This document shows positions 50,823 to 60,000 of a stretch of 64,000 bases of DNA, piece after piece. Location: contig NZ_JAOTBD010000004.1 of the NCBI RefSeq assembly GCF_026162625.1, positions 150,444 through 214,443 of the forward strand. The letters are read 5' to 3'. Within the stretch, counting starts at the first letter, position 1, and each line of letters starts with the position of its first letter. The notes below the pieces were generated by a model that did not search any database, was not told the origin of the DNA, and saw nothing but the letters and a program-made list of their open reading frames with translations. Source of the DNA: Paracoccus beibuensis (GTDB taxonomy: Bacteria; Pseudomonadota; Alphaproteobacteria; Rhodobacterales; Rhodobacteraceae). A program made the position numbers and the translations under genes.

Positions 50823-52669
50823 CTGCCCTTCCCCGGACGCGGCAGATCCAGCCGGAAGCCGGCCCCGCCGGATCGACGGACCAGCCGAAGTTCTCCGCCG
50901 AAGTCCCTGATGATATTATACGATATCGAAAGGCCAAGCCCCAGCCCGCTGCCGACCCCCTTTGTCGAGAAGAAGGGATCGAAGATCCGCTCCTCCAGTT
51001 CTGCTGGGATGCCGGGGCCGTTGTCCGACACGATCAGCGCGATCCTGTCGGACGCGGCCTCGGCCGTGACGCGGATCAGCGCGTCGGGGCGGCCGTCCAG
51101 CGCGTCCAAAGCGTTCGAGAGCAGGTTGACGATCACCTGCTGCAGCCGCACTGCCCCTGCCCTGACAATTAGCGGCCCCGGCGGCAGGTCGACCTGCAGA
51201 TCGACCGGCTGCTTGCCGATCCGCCAGGCGATGACCTCCTGCGCGTCGCGCAGCACCTCGTGCAGGTCGACATCCGACAGCTGGGCGTTCGGCTTGCGGG
51301 CAAAGTTGCGCAGGGTGCGACCGATCTCGGTCATCCGGTCGGCCAGCGTCAGGATGCGGGCGATGTTGTCGCGCGCCTCTGGCACCCGCTGGCGGTCGAT
51401 ATAGGTCATCGCGTTGGCGGCGAAGTTGCGGACCGCGCCCAACGGCTGGCTCAACTCGTGCGACAGGGTGGCGGACATCTGGCCCAAGGCAGCCAGCTTG
51501 GCGGATTGGACCAGGTGGCGCTGCGTGCGGCGCAGCTCTGCCTCGGTCAGGCGACGCTCGGTCACCTCGGCTTCCAGCCGCGCGTTGACGCGCGCCAGTT
51601 CCAGCGTGCGCGCCGACACCCGCTCCTCCAGCTGGGCCTGCGCTTCGGCCTGAATGGACAGCCGTTCCCGCAGCCGCGCCCGGCGCTGCATCCACGCCAT
51701 CAGCGCCGCCAGCGTCGCGCCGACGATCAGCAGCCCCGCCGCCGCCGCCAGTTGCGCCTGGCGCCGCGCGGGCGCCGTGTCCAGCAGGACCTGAACGGTC
51801 CAATCGGCCTCTGGCATCGTCTCGGCGACCGAAACGAATTCACGCCGCGCGCCACCGGCGTCCAGACGAAGCAGCTGGTGTCCGGCCACGTCACTGGTCG
51901 GCCGCAGAGGCAGCGCCTGCAGCGGTTGGCCACCATAGCGACGGGTGGCCGCAATGCGCGCCCGCGCCTCGGATGTCAGCGGGGCCAGCGACCGGAAATG
52001 CCAGTCGCGGCGGCTGGCCAGGAACACGATGCCTTCGCTGTCGGTCACGATGATCTCGTATTCGGCAGCGCGCCAGCTGTCCTCGATGGCGTCCATGTCG
52101 ACCTTCAGCGCCAGGACGCCGACAACGCGGCCGCGGTCGTGGACGGCCGCGCCGAAATAGTATCCGCGCTTGCCGGATGTCGTGCCCAACGCAAAGAACC
52201 GCCCGGTGCCGCCGTCCAGCGCGCTGCGGAAATACGGGCGATAGTCGAAGGTCTCGCCGATGAAGCTGAGAGGCTGGTCGAAGTTGCTGGCCGCGACGGT
52301 CGTTCCGCCGCGGTCCATGATATAAGCATCGGACAGCCCCATCATCGACGTGACGTGTCGCAGATAGAGGTTCGCGGCGGCGACCTCGGCGCGCGAGGCG
52401 TCCGGCGCAAGCGCAGCCCCAAGGACCGAGGTGCGCGCCATCAGGTCCGGCAGACGCTCGTACCGTGCCAGCTCGCCCCTCAGACCCGAGACGGCCAGCC
52501 GCAGGATGTTCTCGCCCTGCGGCACGGTCGCGGCGACCTGCCGTGCAGCCAGCCATGCACCCCCTTGCCACAGGATCGCCCAGCCCAGAAGACCGAGCAG
52601 AACGGCTGCAACGACACGCCGCCTCCCTTCCGAAAGGAAGAGGGGTCGCACGACCGTGCCGAGCCTCAT
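50819..52669 (-). CDS. dctB: DctB-like sensor histidine kinase
   Basis: The 616-residue protein has two transmembrane helices (about residues 20-40 and 298-318) that bracket a periplasmic double-PAS/Cache-like sensor, then a coiled coil (RLSIQAEAQAQLEERVSART) and a kinase core: H-box SATLSHELSQPLGAVRNFAA near residue 398, N-box VNLLSNALDAL, G1 DNGPGIP and F-box FDPFFSTK. It is expected to sense an external carboxylate and phosphorylate the DctD partner, whose start it overlaps. I begin at MRLGTVVRP, just before the first helix; the open frame runs up to 72 codons further, with an alternative MMPRHR start at 52717. Confidence 0.9.
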   Translation of the reverse strand: MRLGTVVRPLFLSEGRRRVVAAVLLGLLGWAILWQGGAWLAARQVAATVPQGENILRLAVSGLRGELARYERLPDLMARTSVLGAALAPDASRAEVAAANLYLRHVTSMMGLSDAYIMDRGGTTVAASNFDQPLSFIGETFDYRPYFRSALDGGTGRFFALGTTSGKRGYYFGAAVHDRGRVVGVLALKVDMDAIEDSWRAAEYEIIVTDSEGIVFLASRRDWHFRSLAPLTSEARARIAATRRYGGQPLQALPLRPTSDVAGHQLLRLDAGGARREFVSVAETMPEADWTVQVLLDTAPARRQAQLAAAAGLLIVGATLAALMAWMQRRARLRERLSIQAEAQAQLEERVSARTLELARVNARLEAEVTERRLTEAELRRTQRHLVQSAKLAALGQMSATLSHELSQPLGAVRNFAANAMTYIDRQRVPEARDNIARILTLADRMTEIGRTLRNFARKPNAQLSDVDLHEVLRDAQEVIAWRIGKQPVDLQVDLPPGPLIVRAGAVRLQQVIVNLLSNALDALDGRPDALIRVTAEAASDRIALIVSDNGPGIPAELEERIFDPFFSTKGVGSGLGLGLSISYNIIRDFGGELRLVRRSGGAGFRLDLPRPGKGR

Positions 52670-53038
52670 GTCCGTCGCCTGTGCCACAAGCCCCCCTCCG
52701 CGGTGTCGCGGCATCATCCCCTTTGATGGAGCGCGGGGCAAGTCTGCCGCCCCGGCGAAGGATTGCCTGCACGGGTGACACTTCCCAGGCCCGACCAGCA
52801 GCCCGCTGCCGACGTTGCAGACGGACGTGGGCGGCATGCCGCCCGCCCGCGCCTTGCTGCTGTTCGTTGCGGCGAGTTCTGTCATGTACCTTTGATAAAT
52901 GGACTTTAGTTCTTCAATCTCCGTTCGGCTCGTCGGGTCGACGGTCGCTGTGCGAGCATGGCATGACGGTCAACAGTAACAAGTTCGCCGCCCTCTCTCG
53001 GGCGATGCGCACCCACCCGCCGCGCTAGCCGCGTCGGC
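52670..53038. other. Promoter region between dctB and the acyltransferase relic
   Basis: The left half may encode an N-terminal extension of DctB if one of the upstream start codons is used. The right half from about 52890 shows A/T-rich patches suitable for promoters (near 52885-52925) and no other gene or strong hairpin. Confidence 0.45.
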
Positions 53039-54075
53039 ATGAACAAGATACTGACATGGGACCGGCCTCACATGACACATGACGCCACATCCGACAGGAC
53101 GCGCGAACAGTCCCAGCGCATGTTCTGGATGGACATCCTGCGCGGCGCCGCGATCCTCGCCGTCATCGCGTTCCATTCCGTCACCATCCCAGAGAAATGC
53201 GGTTTCGCCTCCAACGACACCTGGCGCCAGCTCAACGAGACGCTGAAGCTGTTCCGGATGCCGCTGCTTGTGTTCCGTCCGGCATGCTGCTGGCGCGCTC
53301 GCTGGCAAAGCCCGCGTCCCAGTACCTTGGCGGCAAGCTGCGGGGCATCTTGTGGCCGTTCCTGGTCTGGTCCACGAGCTACGTGCTGGTGACAGGGACA
53401 GAGCCGACGAACCTGCATTACCTTCAGAAAGTCTATACCGGTGGAAGCCACCTGTGGTTCCTGGGCTTCATCTTCGTGTACTATCTGGTCGCCAAGACGC
53501 TTGAGAGCGTGGACCCGCTTCTTGTGGCCGTTACGGCCTTCCTGCTCTCGATCCTGTCGGCGGACGGCGCCAAATACTCCGAACGGCTGTTCTTCCTCAT
53601 GGCGCTGTTCTTCCTCGGCACCTCGGCCGCCCGCTGTCCGGACGTCCTGGCCAGAACGCTGGCCTCTCGCTGGATCTGATGGCTGACGCCGGCCGTGGTC
53701 GTCACCGGGTTGGCGACAGTGCGCTTCGACCTCAACTTCGGACCCCACTGGATCGCGATGTCGCTGGCTGGTGTGCTGTTCTTCCCGGCAGTGGCGGTCA
53801 GGCTGGAACGGACCGTGCTGGCCCGCCCCCCGATCTGGATCGGACAGCGATCCATTGTCTTCTACGTCAGCCACGCCATCTTCATGATCCTGATTGCCAA
53901 GAGCGCAGGTCGGGCGGGAATAACCAGCTATGCGGTTGCGGCATTCGCCTCGATAGTGGTCAGCCTGATCGGTGGATGGGCGTTGGCTTTGGGCATGTCT
54001 CGATGGACCGCGGCTGCCCCGCTGTTTTCCGCGCCTGCTCCAAAGCCGGCGTTGCGGATGCAGGACGTTGTCTGA
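53039..54075 (+). pseudogene. Acyltransferase-3 family gene broken by a frameshift and a stop
   Basis: Three pieces combine into one acyltransferase-3 membrane protein of about 345 residues. The first frame encodes MFWMDILRGAAILAVIAFHS, up to LFRMPLLVF at 53275. The sense then moves to another frame with SGMLLARSLAKPASQYLGGK; the joint CG at 53276-53277 is one base short of the leucine codon expected in FLSGM. That frame meets an in-frame TGA at 53677-53679, directly after ASRWI, then continues with WLTPAVVVTGLATVRFDLNF and IGQRSIVFYVSHAIFMILIA to its end. Members O-acylate surface polysaccharides. As sequenced the gene cannot make the full protein. A terminator follows. Confidence 0.85.
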
Positions 54076-54123
54076 CCGTCGGGTGGATGAGTGCGCGGAC
54101 AAAAGCGGATGCGCTGAACGGGA

Positions 54124-54150
54124 AAAGGCAGAACCTCGGGGTCTGCCTTT
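54124..54150 (+). terminator. Terminator after the acyltransferase relic
   Basis: AAAGGCAGA pairs perfectly with TCTGCCTTT around a nine-base loop, and the stem ends in a T-run. It lies 49 bases after the relic stop codon. The survival of its terminator suggests recent inactivation. Confidence 0.75.
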
Positions 54151-54309
54151 CATGTCGTGGAGAGAAGGTTGCCTGAAACTGCCGGAAGGCACGACAGATC
54201 GCTTAACTGGAGCGTCTTTCGCGGTCAGACCGCCTCTCTGTCTTGGCAGATGACGGACCTGGTCGTGGAAAGGCGTCCTATCGTCGGGTGACGACGGGCC
54301 GCCGGAAGA

Positions 54310-54657
54310 TCAGCGCGAGGCGATCTGGACCGAGGTGCGCTGCGCCGAGATCTCGACGGCGTTGCCGACGCTGGCGAAGGTGTAGATCGTGTCCGGCTCG
54401 CCCGGCATCGAGAATTGGACTTCGTCCGCATCCTCCAGGCGCATTACGACGCGCTGGGGTTCTGCGCTGGTGCGGCCCCGGAACATGGCTGTGACTTCAT
54501 GTGCGCCGTCGGCAAGGTCGACGCGATAGGCCGCCACGTCGAGAGCGCCGGTGCGCAGGCTTGCGGCCTGCAGCGGCGCTGAAAGCACGGCGACTTCGGC
54601 CATGGCAGGTGCGGCGAGACCAAGCGCGGCGACGGTGGAAACGATGATCATTTTCAT
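54310..54657 (-). CDS. Small secreted hypothetical protein
   Basis: The 115-residue product has a signal peptide (MKMIIVSTVAALGLAAPAMA, cleaved after AMA) and a small beta-rich domain (LQAASLRTGALDVAAYRVDL, EVTAMFRGRTSAEPQRVVMR, DTIYTFASVGNAVEISAQ). I know no function; proteins of this build are common in Paracoccus and relatives. The start follows an AGAAAG site. It lies in a transition zone between the broken acyltransferase and a small DUF1127-like gene. Confidence 0.6.
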   Translation of the reverse strand: MKMIIVSTVAALGLAAPAMAEVAVLSAPLQAASLRTGALDVAAYRVDLADGAHEVTAMFRGRTSAEPQRVVMRLEDADEVQFSMPGEPDTIYTFASVGNAVEISAQRTSVQIASR

Positions 54658-54761
54658 GTGCGTAAGCTTTCTGGCAAAGGCAGACAGGGGGATCTTCAGG
54701 CGCAGGCATGTCGGGTCGGACGTGGGAACGTTTCGGCCGACTGGCAGGACGCCGATGTTCG

Positions 54762-54986
54762 TCACGCCGACGGGGTGCCATGCAGAAGGCGGCGGATCTC
54801 TCCGTCACGAGTGAGGCCTCTGGCCGTCAGGCTGCTTTCGGACATGCGGCTGACCTCGGCGAGGCTGCGCGCCAGGCTGGCGGCATCCGCCAGATCGACA
54901 AGTATGCGACCGACTGCGCGCAGCGGAGCGAGAAGGGCAGCTGCAAGGCTGACGACGGTTTGATGGTTCGAGGCGATTGTCGCCAT
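54762..54986 (-). CDS. Small DUF1127-like protein
   Basis: The 74-residue product starts with a hydrophobic helix (VVSLAAALLAPLRAVGRILV) and ends with SSLTARGLTRDGEIRRLL, which resembles the LxxRGLTRDxIxR tail of DUF1127 and related small proteins of alphaproteobacteria. Some DUF1127 proteins bind RNA and affect phosphate or sRNA turnover, but this match is partial. A strong AAAGGAG site lies seven bases before the ATG, which supports expression. The two small genes are on the same strand 104 bases apart. Confidence 0.6.
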   Translation of the reverse strand: MATIASNHQTVVSLAAALLAPLRAVGRILVDLADAASLARSLAEVSRMSESSLTARGLTRDGEIRRLLHGTPSA

Positions 54987-55124
54987 TTGGAAACTCCTTT
55001 CGAAGATCGAAGTCGTTTCCTCCCTTGCCGCCAAGATGACCGCTCGAAGCGCCTGCCACAACCGCTGATGCTGCATGGCAGCATTGCGGGTGGCACAAGC
55101 GAAAAACCATTGATCCCGCTATCT

Positions 55125-55505
55125 TCAGACAACTTTCGTCTGGCACACGCGCCGCGACAGAGCGTCATGGCTTTCCACCCGTTCCGAGTACCGGTCCAAA
55201 TGGTGGTCCTTGATATCGCAGGTCGGAAGGGCCAACCGCACCAGATCCTCGATCAAGTCCACCATGAGGACGCAACAGGGCGAGAGCTTCATCCGGCCGC
55301 CGTCGTCGAACTCGTCCCACCCCTTGGCGACCGACTGGTTCGGGATCGTCAGAAGGCGCATCCAGCGTCCCAGGATGCGCAGCTGGTTCACGGTGTTGAA
55401 GCTTTGGCTGCAGCCCGGACGTGCATCACCGCCGGCGTCTTGCCCTGCATCGACCGCACGCCATCAAGGGACAGCGCGATCCAGCCGCTCAGGGTCTTCA
55501 TCACG
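55125..55505 (-). pseudogene. arsH: ArsH relic, C-terminal part only
   Basis: The region encodes the back half of ArsH, an NADPH-dependent FMN reductase of organoarsenical resistance, in two frames. One gives GWIALSLDGVRSMQGKTPAV, the other NQLRILGRWMRLLTIPNQSV followed by AKGWDEFDDGGRMKLSP and DIKDHHLDRYSERVES. These match the ArsH consensus with scattered substitutions (for example RMKLSPCCVL where RMKPSxYYDR is usual). The N-terminal half is missing and a frameshift lies near 55390-55420. It is the last member of a decayed ars operon. Confidence 0.8.
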
Positions 55506-55529
55506 GCGGACACCCCGCCGTGACGGTCT

Positions 55530-56350
55530 GGCAAACATCAGACCATGCCGCGATTCGGTACGGAATGCGCATGATGTAGGCCGCGCCATAGCCGATGCGA
55601 AGACAAGATAGCTCTGGATCAGGATCGGCACGGCGATCAGCGCGGTGATCGTCGGGCGGTTCAGGATCGTCTGCCCCTGCAGCGCAAAGAGGATCGCGAC
55701 CGTCGCTATCAGCCCGATCATCGACCACGGCTTGACGCTGGTCGAAAAGACCTCGATGCGCCGGGGATCGCGCAGCACCCGCCGCAAAGGGGAGCACGAC
55801 GTAAAGCACCGGCGTCTGCCAAGGCACCGCGATCAGGGTCACGCCCAGCAGCAGGGCCACGACGGGCGCGAAGGCCACGACCATGATCAGGTCACACCTG
55901 CAGCGCATAGGTGGCATCGCCGCGGGTCAGTTGCGACCAGACGAATACCCTTGCCGTGCAGGGCGCCGCGCCGAGCCGGATCAGACCCGCGATGTATTGC
56001 TGCGCATCCTCGGGCGCGAACCAGGGGGCGGAGGCGTGGTCGAAGAACAGAAACGCCATGGTGAATGGTTTGATCAGCCAGTTGACAGCCAGCGTGATCA
56101 GCAGCCCCCTTGGGTTGCCGCGCGACGCCGGCGACGGCACCGAAGCCGACTCGCACCATCGTCGGATAGACGATCGCCCAGATCAGCACGGCGACGACCA
56201 CGTTGATCGAGGCGACCTCGAGCGCCGCGATCCCCTGCGCCAGATCCGGCAGCCAATGACCGATCGCCAGCCCGCCGATCATCGCATGGCCGACCCAGAG
56301 GGTCAGCCAGCGCTCGAAGATGCCCAAGGGTTCGCCTTTGGCTGCGTCAT
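55530..56350 (-). pseudogene. acr3: ACR3-type arsenite efflux gene with multiple indels
   Basis: Pieces in all three minus-strand frames assemble into an ACR3 arsenite/H+ antiporter. In order these are [108 protein letters not shown] and IGYGAAYIMRIPYRIAA. Breaks include a missing base after AACCC (about 56330), an extra G in a five-G run (about 56106), loss of about eight bases around the expected LNDL (about 55890), a shift near 55785 and a missing base near 55587. The C-terminus is absent. Arsenite export from this locus is not possible. Confidence 0.85.
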
Positions 56351-56373
56351 GTCATTCACACCGGTGGTCACCG

Positions 56374-56705
56374 TCAGCACCCGCACGCAATCTGGTCCAG
56401 AACCGGCTGGCACGGCTGTGGGTGCCCACCGCAGCAGTCCTCCATCAGGAAACCGAGGAGGCCGCGCATCGTCTCCCTCCGTGCGAGATAGCGGATCGAG
56501 CGCCCCTCTCGGACAGAGCGCACCAACCCGGCAGCCGTCAGGATGGTCAGGTAGTTCGACAGCGTGTTCGGCCTGATGTCCAGGCTGTCGGCCATCTCTC
56601 CGGCGGGCAGACCCTGGGTCCGGCCTTGACCAGCAGACGAAAGACATCCATCCGGATGTCATGTGCAAGGGCGGACAAGGCGTCCAGAGCCTGATTGTTT
56701 TCCAT
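56374..56705 (-). pseudogene. arsR: ArsR-family repressor gene with one frameshift
   Basis: The start encodes MENNQALDALSALAHDIRMD and VFRLLVKAGP. After a one-base loss near 56612-56618 the sense continues in another frame as MADSLDIRPNTLSNYLTILT, AAGLVRSVREGRSIRYLA, and a Cys-rich tail (MEDCCGGHPQPC, then CGC). The helix-turn-helix and C-terminal cysteines are typical of ArsR repressors with a C-terminal arsenite site. Joined, the protein would be about 110 residues, the usual size. An A/T-rich promoter-like sequence lies upstream at about 56706-56740. Confidence 0.8.
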
Positions 56706-56741
56706 ATTTCATATAAAATCGGAAACAATCCGAAGCATAAT

Positions 56742-56772
56742 GCCCTCTCGGCGCGGTCGGCGCCGAGAGGGC
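56742..56772 (-). terminator. Thirteen-base-pair hairpin after minCDE
   Basis: GCCCTCTCGGCGC and GCGCCGAGAGGGC form a perfect stem around a GGTCG loop, 33 bases after the minE stop. It separates the min operon from the promoter of the arsR relic. Confidence 0.8.
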
Positions 56773-56804
56773 TTCAGATCCTGCCGCCCCTGCCGGGGCA
56801 GCCG

Positions 56805-57077
56805 TCAGCTGGATTTCGGCTTGACCTGCGGCAGGTCGATGTTGATCTCCAGGCTCGACATCTGCTCGCCGCGCTCCATTCGGACGTCGACATCGGTTTC
56901 CCCGATCTCGACATACTTGCGGATTGCGGCGACGATGTCGCGCTGCAGCATCGGCAGGTAGTCGGCCTCTTTAGTGCCGCCGCTGCGTTCATGCGCGAGG
57001 AGGATCTGCAGCCGGTCCTTGGCCGTCTGCGCGGATTTGGGCGGGCGCGGCTTGCGGGCAAAGCTGAACAGGTTCAT
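56805..57077 (-). CDS. minE: Cell division topological specificity factor MinE
   Basis: The 90-residue product has the MinE layout: an N-terminal basic amphipathic segment (MNLFSFARKPRP), the MinD-binding helix TAKDRLQILLAHERSG, and a C-terminal beta dimer domain (LPMLQRDIVAAIRKYVEIGE, MSSLEINIDLPQ). MinE stimulates MinD ATPase and sweeps MinCD from midcell. Its ATG overlaps the minD stop by four bases. Confidence 0.96.
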   Translation of the reverse strand: MNLFSFARKPRPPKSAQTAKDRLQILLAHERSGGTKEADYLPMLQRDIVAAIRKYVEIGETDVDVRMERGEQMSSLEINIDLPQVKPKSS

Positions 57078-57922
57078 GACGCACGTCCGAACAGCCGCTG
57101 GAAGAGGCCGGGCCGACGTTCGCCCGCGATGCGCATCTCGACTTCGCTGCCGGTCAGGCGCGCCACGGCGTCCTCATAGGCCTGGGCCGCGGCCGAGGGA
57201 CCGTCGAGGACCACCGGCGTACCAACGTTCGACGCGCGCAGGATCGCCTTGCTTTCCGGGATGATACCCAGAAGCGGCACCGCAAGGATTTCGAGCACGT
57301 CCTCGACCGTCATCATCTCGCCGCTGTCGATGCGGGCCTGGTCGTGGCGGGTCAACAGGACCTGCGCCTTGATCGGCTCGGCACCCACGGTCTCGGCGCG
57401 CTTGGTCTGGCTGCTCAGCAGGCCCAGCACCCGGTCGCTGTCGCGAACCGACGACACCTCGGGATTGGTCACGACCACCGCCTCGTCGGCGAAATACATC
57501 GCCATCTGCGCGCCACGCTCGATCCCGGCGGGGCTGTCGCAGACGATGTAGTCGAATTCGGCCTTCAGCTCGGCCAGGATCTTCTCGACGCCCTCCTTGG
57601 TCAGGGCATCCTTGTCGCGCGTCTGCGAGGTGGGCAGGATCGACAGCGTGTCCAGGCGCTTGTCCTTGATCAGCGCCTGCTTCAGCTTGGCGTCGCCCTG
57701 GATGACGTTGATGAAGTCGAACACGACCCGCCGCTCGCATCCCATGATCATGTCCAGGTTGCGCAGCCCGACGTCGAAGTCGATGACCACCGTCCTGAAG
57801 CCCTGCTTTGCCAGACCTGCCGAGATCGCCGCGGCCGAGGTCGTCTTGCCGACGCCCCCCTTGCCCGAGGTGATCACGATGACCCGCCCCAGGGGCGGAT
57901 TTTCCTTGGCTTCCGTCGTCAT
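57074..57922 (-). CDS. minD: Septum site-determining ATPase MinD
   Basis: The 282-residue protein is a deviant Walker A ATPase: VIVITSGKGGVGKTTSAAAI at about residues 14-33, VIDFDVGLRNLDMIMGCERR, DYIVCDSPAGIERGAQMAMY and the C-terminal amphipathic membrane-targeting helix PGLFQRLFGRAS. MinD dimers recruit MinC to the polar membrane. Four-base overlaps with minC and minE show a tightly coupled operon. Confidence 0.97.
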   Translation of the reverse strand: MTTEAKENPPLGRVIVITSGKGGVGKTTSAAAISAGLAKQGFRTVVIDFDVGLRNLDMIMGCERRVVFDFINVIQGDAKLKQALIKDKRLDTLSILPTSQTRDKDALTKEGVEKILAELKAEFDYIVCDSPAGIERGAQMAMYFADEAVVVTNPEVSSVRDSDRVLGLLSSQTKRAETVGAEPIKAQVLLTRHDQARIDSGEMMTVEDVLEILAVPLLGIIPESKAILRASNVGTPVVLDGPSAAAQAYEDAVARLTGSEVEMRIAGERRPGLFQRLFGRAS

Positions 57923-58662
57923 GCGATCACCTCCATGCGAAGTTTCTCGTCCTCCAGGTAAATATGGGTGCAGCGGTTGCGGGCCGCGTCCTCGATCGCT
58001 TCGCTGGTTTGATACAGACCCGCGATGGCGACCAGTTCGGCGTTCAGGCTCTGGCAGAAGATATGCGCGTCCTCATCGCCATGGGCACCCGCCATGGCAC
58101 GACCGCGAAGCGTGCCATAGACGTGGATATTGCCCGCCGCGACCAGTTCGGCCCCCGACGCGACCGAGCCGATGACCGTCAGGTCGCCCTGCTCGGCCAC
58201 GATCATCTGCCCCGACCGCACGGTCGAGCGGATAACCTTGTTCTGGACCGGGCGCGGCTTTTCGGCCGCCCGGGACGGACCGGCAGCACGCGGCATCGGC
58301 GCGTCGCGGCCGGTGCTGACGGCGATCAGCCCCAGCGACTGCAGCGCATCCGCATCCAGACCCGCAGCGTTCTGGACGCCAAAGACCCGCAGCTCGCGCC
58401 GGCGCAGGTTCTCGACCAATTCGCGCAGGGGATCGGCGTCCCCCGGCTGCAGTGCGTTCCCGAGGTCGAGCACGACCGGAGCGCCCGAGAAGAACTGCGG
58501 CGTCTTGCTCAGCTGGTCATCAAGCTGCGCGTAAAGCCGGCCGTCCAGGGCCTGCGGATCGACCCGCAATGCAAGCACGGTCAGGAAGCGGCCGCGCACC
58601 TGAAGCGCAGCGACCCTTGCTGGCATGGTCTCGTCCGGGGTCCGGGCGTATCGGTCTGACAC
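57919..58662 (-). CDS. minC: Septum site-determining protein MinC
   Basis: The 247-residue inhibitor of FtsZ polymerisation has an N-terminal domain (FLTVLALRVDPQALDGRLYA, GAPVVLDLGNAL) and a C-terminal beta-helix domain (VRSGQMIVAEQGDLTVIGSV, GAELVAAGNIHVYGTLRGRA, AHIFCQSLNAELVAIAGLY). The GTG used follows an AGGAG site at ten bases; an ATG 12 codons in (MPARVAAL) with GGACGAG is an alternative. The 270 bases upstream contain no other gene and should hold the operon promoter. Confidence 0.95.
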   Translation of the reverse strand: MSDRYARTPDETMPARVAALQVRGRFLTVLALRVDPQALDGRLYAQLDDQLSKTPQFFSGAPVVLDLGNALQPGDADPLRELVENLRRRELRVFGVQNAAGLDADALQSLGLIAVSTGRDAPMPRAAGPSRAAEKPRPVQNKVIRSTVRSGQMIVAEQGDLTVIGSVASGAELVAAGNIHVYGTLRGRAMAGAHGDEDAHIFCQSLNAELVAIAGLYQTSEAIEDAARNRCTHIYLEDEKLRMEVIA

Positions 58663-58934
58663 GTCGACTCTGCTCCTGCTCTCCGGCGGATCGCGACTCG
58701 GGGCCGCACCGCTCTTGTTGGATGCCCCTGTTCCACGAACCGCCCGCAGAAGAAAGAGCCGTCTGCACTTTCAGCAGGAACCCGCCAGATTTTGACGGTT
58801 ACCGCGTTTTGCCGATGCAGCGCCCCCAGGTCGGTCACCGGATCGCGTAACATGATCCTGTTGCTACGCCTCAGCCTGTTCATCCTGGCGAAGAATTTCA
58901 ATCTGCAGAGCTACATTTTTGCCGCCCGGCTGCG

Positions 58935-59420
58935 TCAAGTTGGCTGTTTCAGCGGATAGGGCGGACTTACCGCCTCGTGCAACAATCGCTGAAACAACAA
59001 GGCAAGGTGATCGGGCGACATATTTGGGTCGTGTCTGCTGTCATCGGGGCGAAGCCGAACCGCGCCGCCGTCTCTAACCTGCGTCCCGTCGCAGGCTAGC
59101 AAGCGGCGGTCACGGTCATCGCGGAGGTCTGCAAAGACCATGGTTCTGACCTTCTGCGCATCAGCAGCCACGGTCGCCTCTGTGCGAGGGTCGATCCGCT
59201 TCTCACCATCCCAGATAGCCCAGGGGCCGGGACGGGCAGGACGCTCAACCATCTGCCCGTCATCGAAATGAAACTGATCGGCATCATAGGCGCCGAAGAC
59301 CCAAGCCGTGCCCGGCTCGGCGTTCAGCTCAAAGTATGCGACCGGGTTGTCTTCACCCTCAGCCGTCAGGGTCTTGCCGATTTCGCCCGATGAGATGTCG
59401 TAGTAGGTGGCTGCGATCAT
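58935..59420 (-). CDS. Phage tail-fibre-assembly-like protein
   Basis: The 161-residue product begins MIAATYYDISSGEIGKTLTA and includes TAWVFGAYDADQFHFDDGQM and ERPARPGPWAIWDGEKRIDP, a pattern seen in small proteins placed after phage tail tip or fibre genes. The C-terminal 60 residues (after VAADAQKV) look less protein-like and could result from a frameshift. The ATG overlaps the stop of the J-like fragment by four bases, as in an intact phage operon. Confidence 0.6.
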   Translation of the reverse strand: MIAATYYDISSGEIGKTLTAEGEDNPVAYFELNAEPGTAWVFGAYDADQFHFDDGQMVERPARPGPWAIWDGEKRIDPRTEATVAADAQKVRTMVFADLRDDRDRRLLACDGTQVRDGGAVRLRPDDSRHDPNMSPDHLALLFQRLLHEAVSPPYPLKQPT

Positions 59421-60000
59421 CTCACCCACCTCGCAGTCGTGATGCGCCCGCCTAGCCTTGCCGACAGGCCGGTGGTGGTAAACCTGAACTGTAAGCTGTA
59501 GTTGCCAGCATCATACCACTCCAAAGGAAGGTCATACTGGTAGAGCGTGCCGTGCGAGCTTGATGTTGCGTCGTTCGGTATCTGCGGGCGCCTGATCTGG
59601 AGTATTCTTGTGCCGTCCTTGACCAGTTCGATATACGGCTCGATGTTGACGGCCCCGCCGTCGGAGGCGCGGGGCTGATACTCAACCCTTGCTGTCACCA
59701 GGTGGCGCGTGTCAGCTGTCCAATCTGACCGAACAACAAGAACCGTGCTTGATGTATTGTCAGTTACCACTCCGTTACAGTTGAGTGCTTCCGCGAACTT
59801 GGTTACGGCAGAATTGGTGATTTTGATCGTGTCGACCGACAGGTCTTTGATGAACGCGATGTCCATGTAGACTTGACCGTTGTCGATCAGAAACGGAATG
59901 CGTCGTGTGGCAGCCGGTCCTGTCCCTGTCGCCACGGCAAAGCGGTTGGCAGCCGCGATGATCTGGTTGGTGCCATCAACATTAGCTTCGATGAATAGCG
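59417..60000 (-). pseudogene. C-terminal fragment of a phage tail-tip (J-like) protein
   Basis: From about position 60000 the frame encodes FIEANVDGTNQIIAAANRFA, PFLIDNGQVYMDIAFIKDLS and VDTIKITNSAVTKF. This is the DUF1983-type segment near the end of lambda J-family host-specificity proteins, followed by a beta-rich receptor-facing tail (STVLVVRSDWTADTRHLVTA, GTLYQYDLPLEWYDAGNYSL). Full-length J proteins exceed 1000 residues, so only the last 190 or so remain. Upstream the sequence changes to unrelated DNA whose sense lies on the other strand, so the junction is a recombination point. Confidence 0.65.

Noticed and set aside
55530..56350. Several separate small membrane-protein genes
   Set aside because: The pieces line up in order with one ACR3 protein across three frames, so they are one broken gene.
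57919..58662. An alternative shorter MinC beginning at the internal ATG as the only start
   Set aside because: Both the GTG with AGGAG and the ATG with GGACGAG are plausible, so the longer form is annotated and the other noted.
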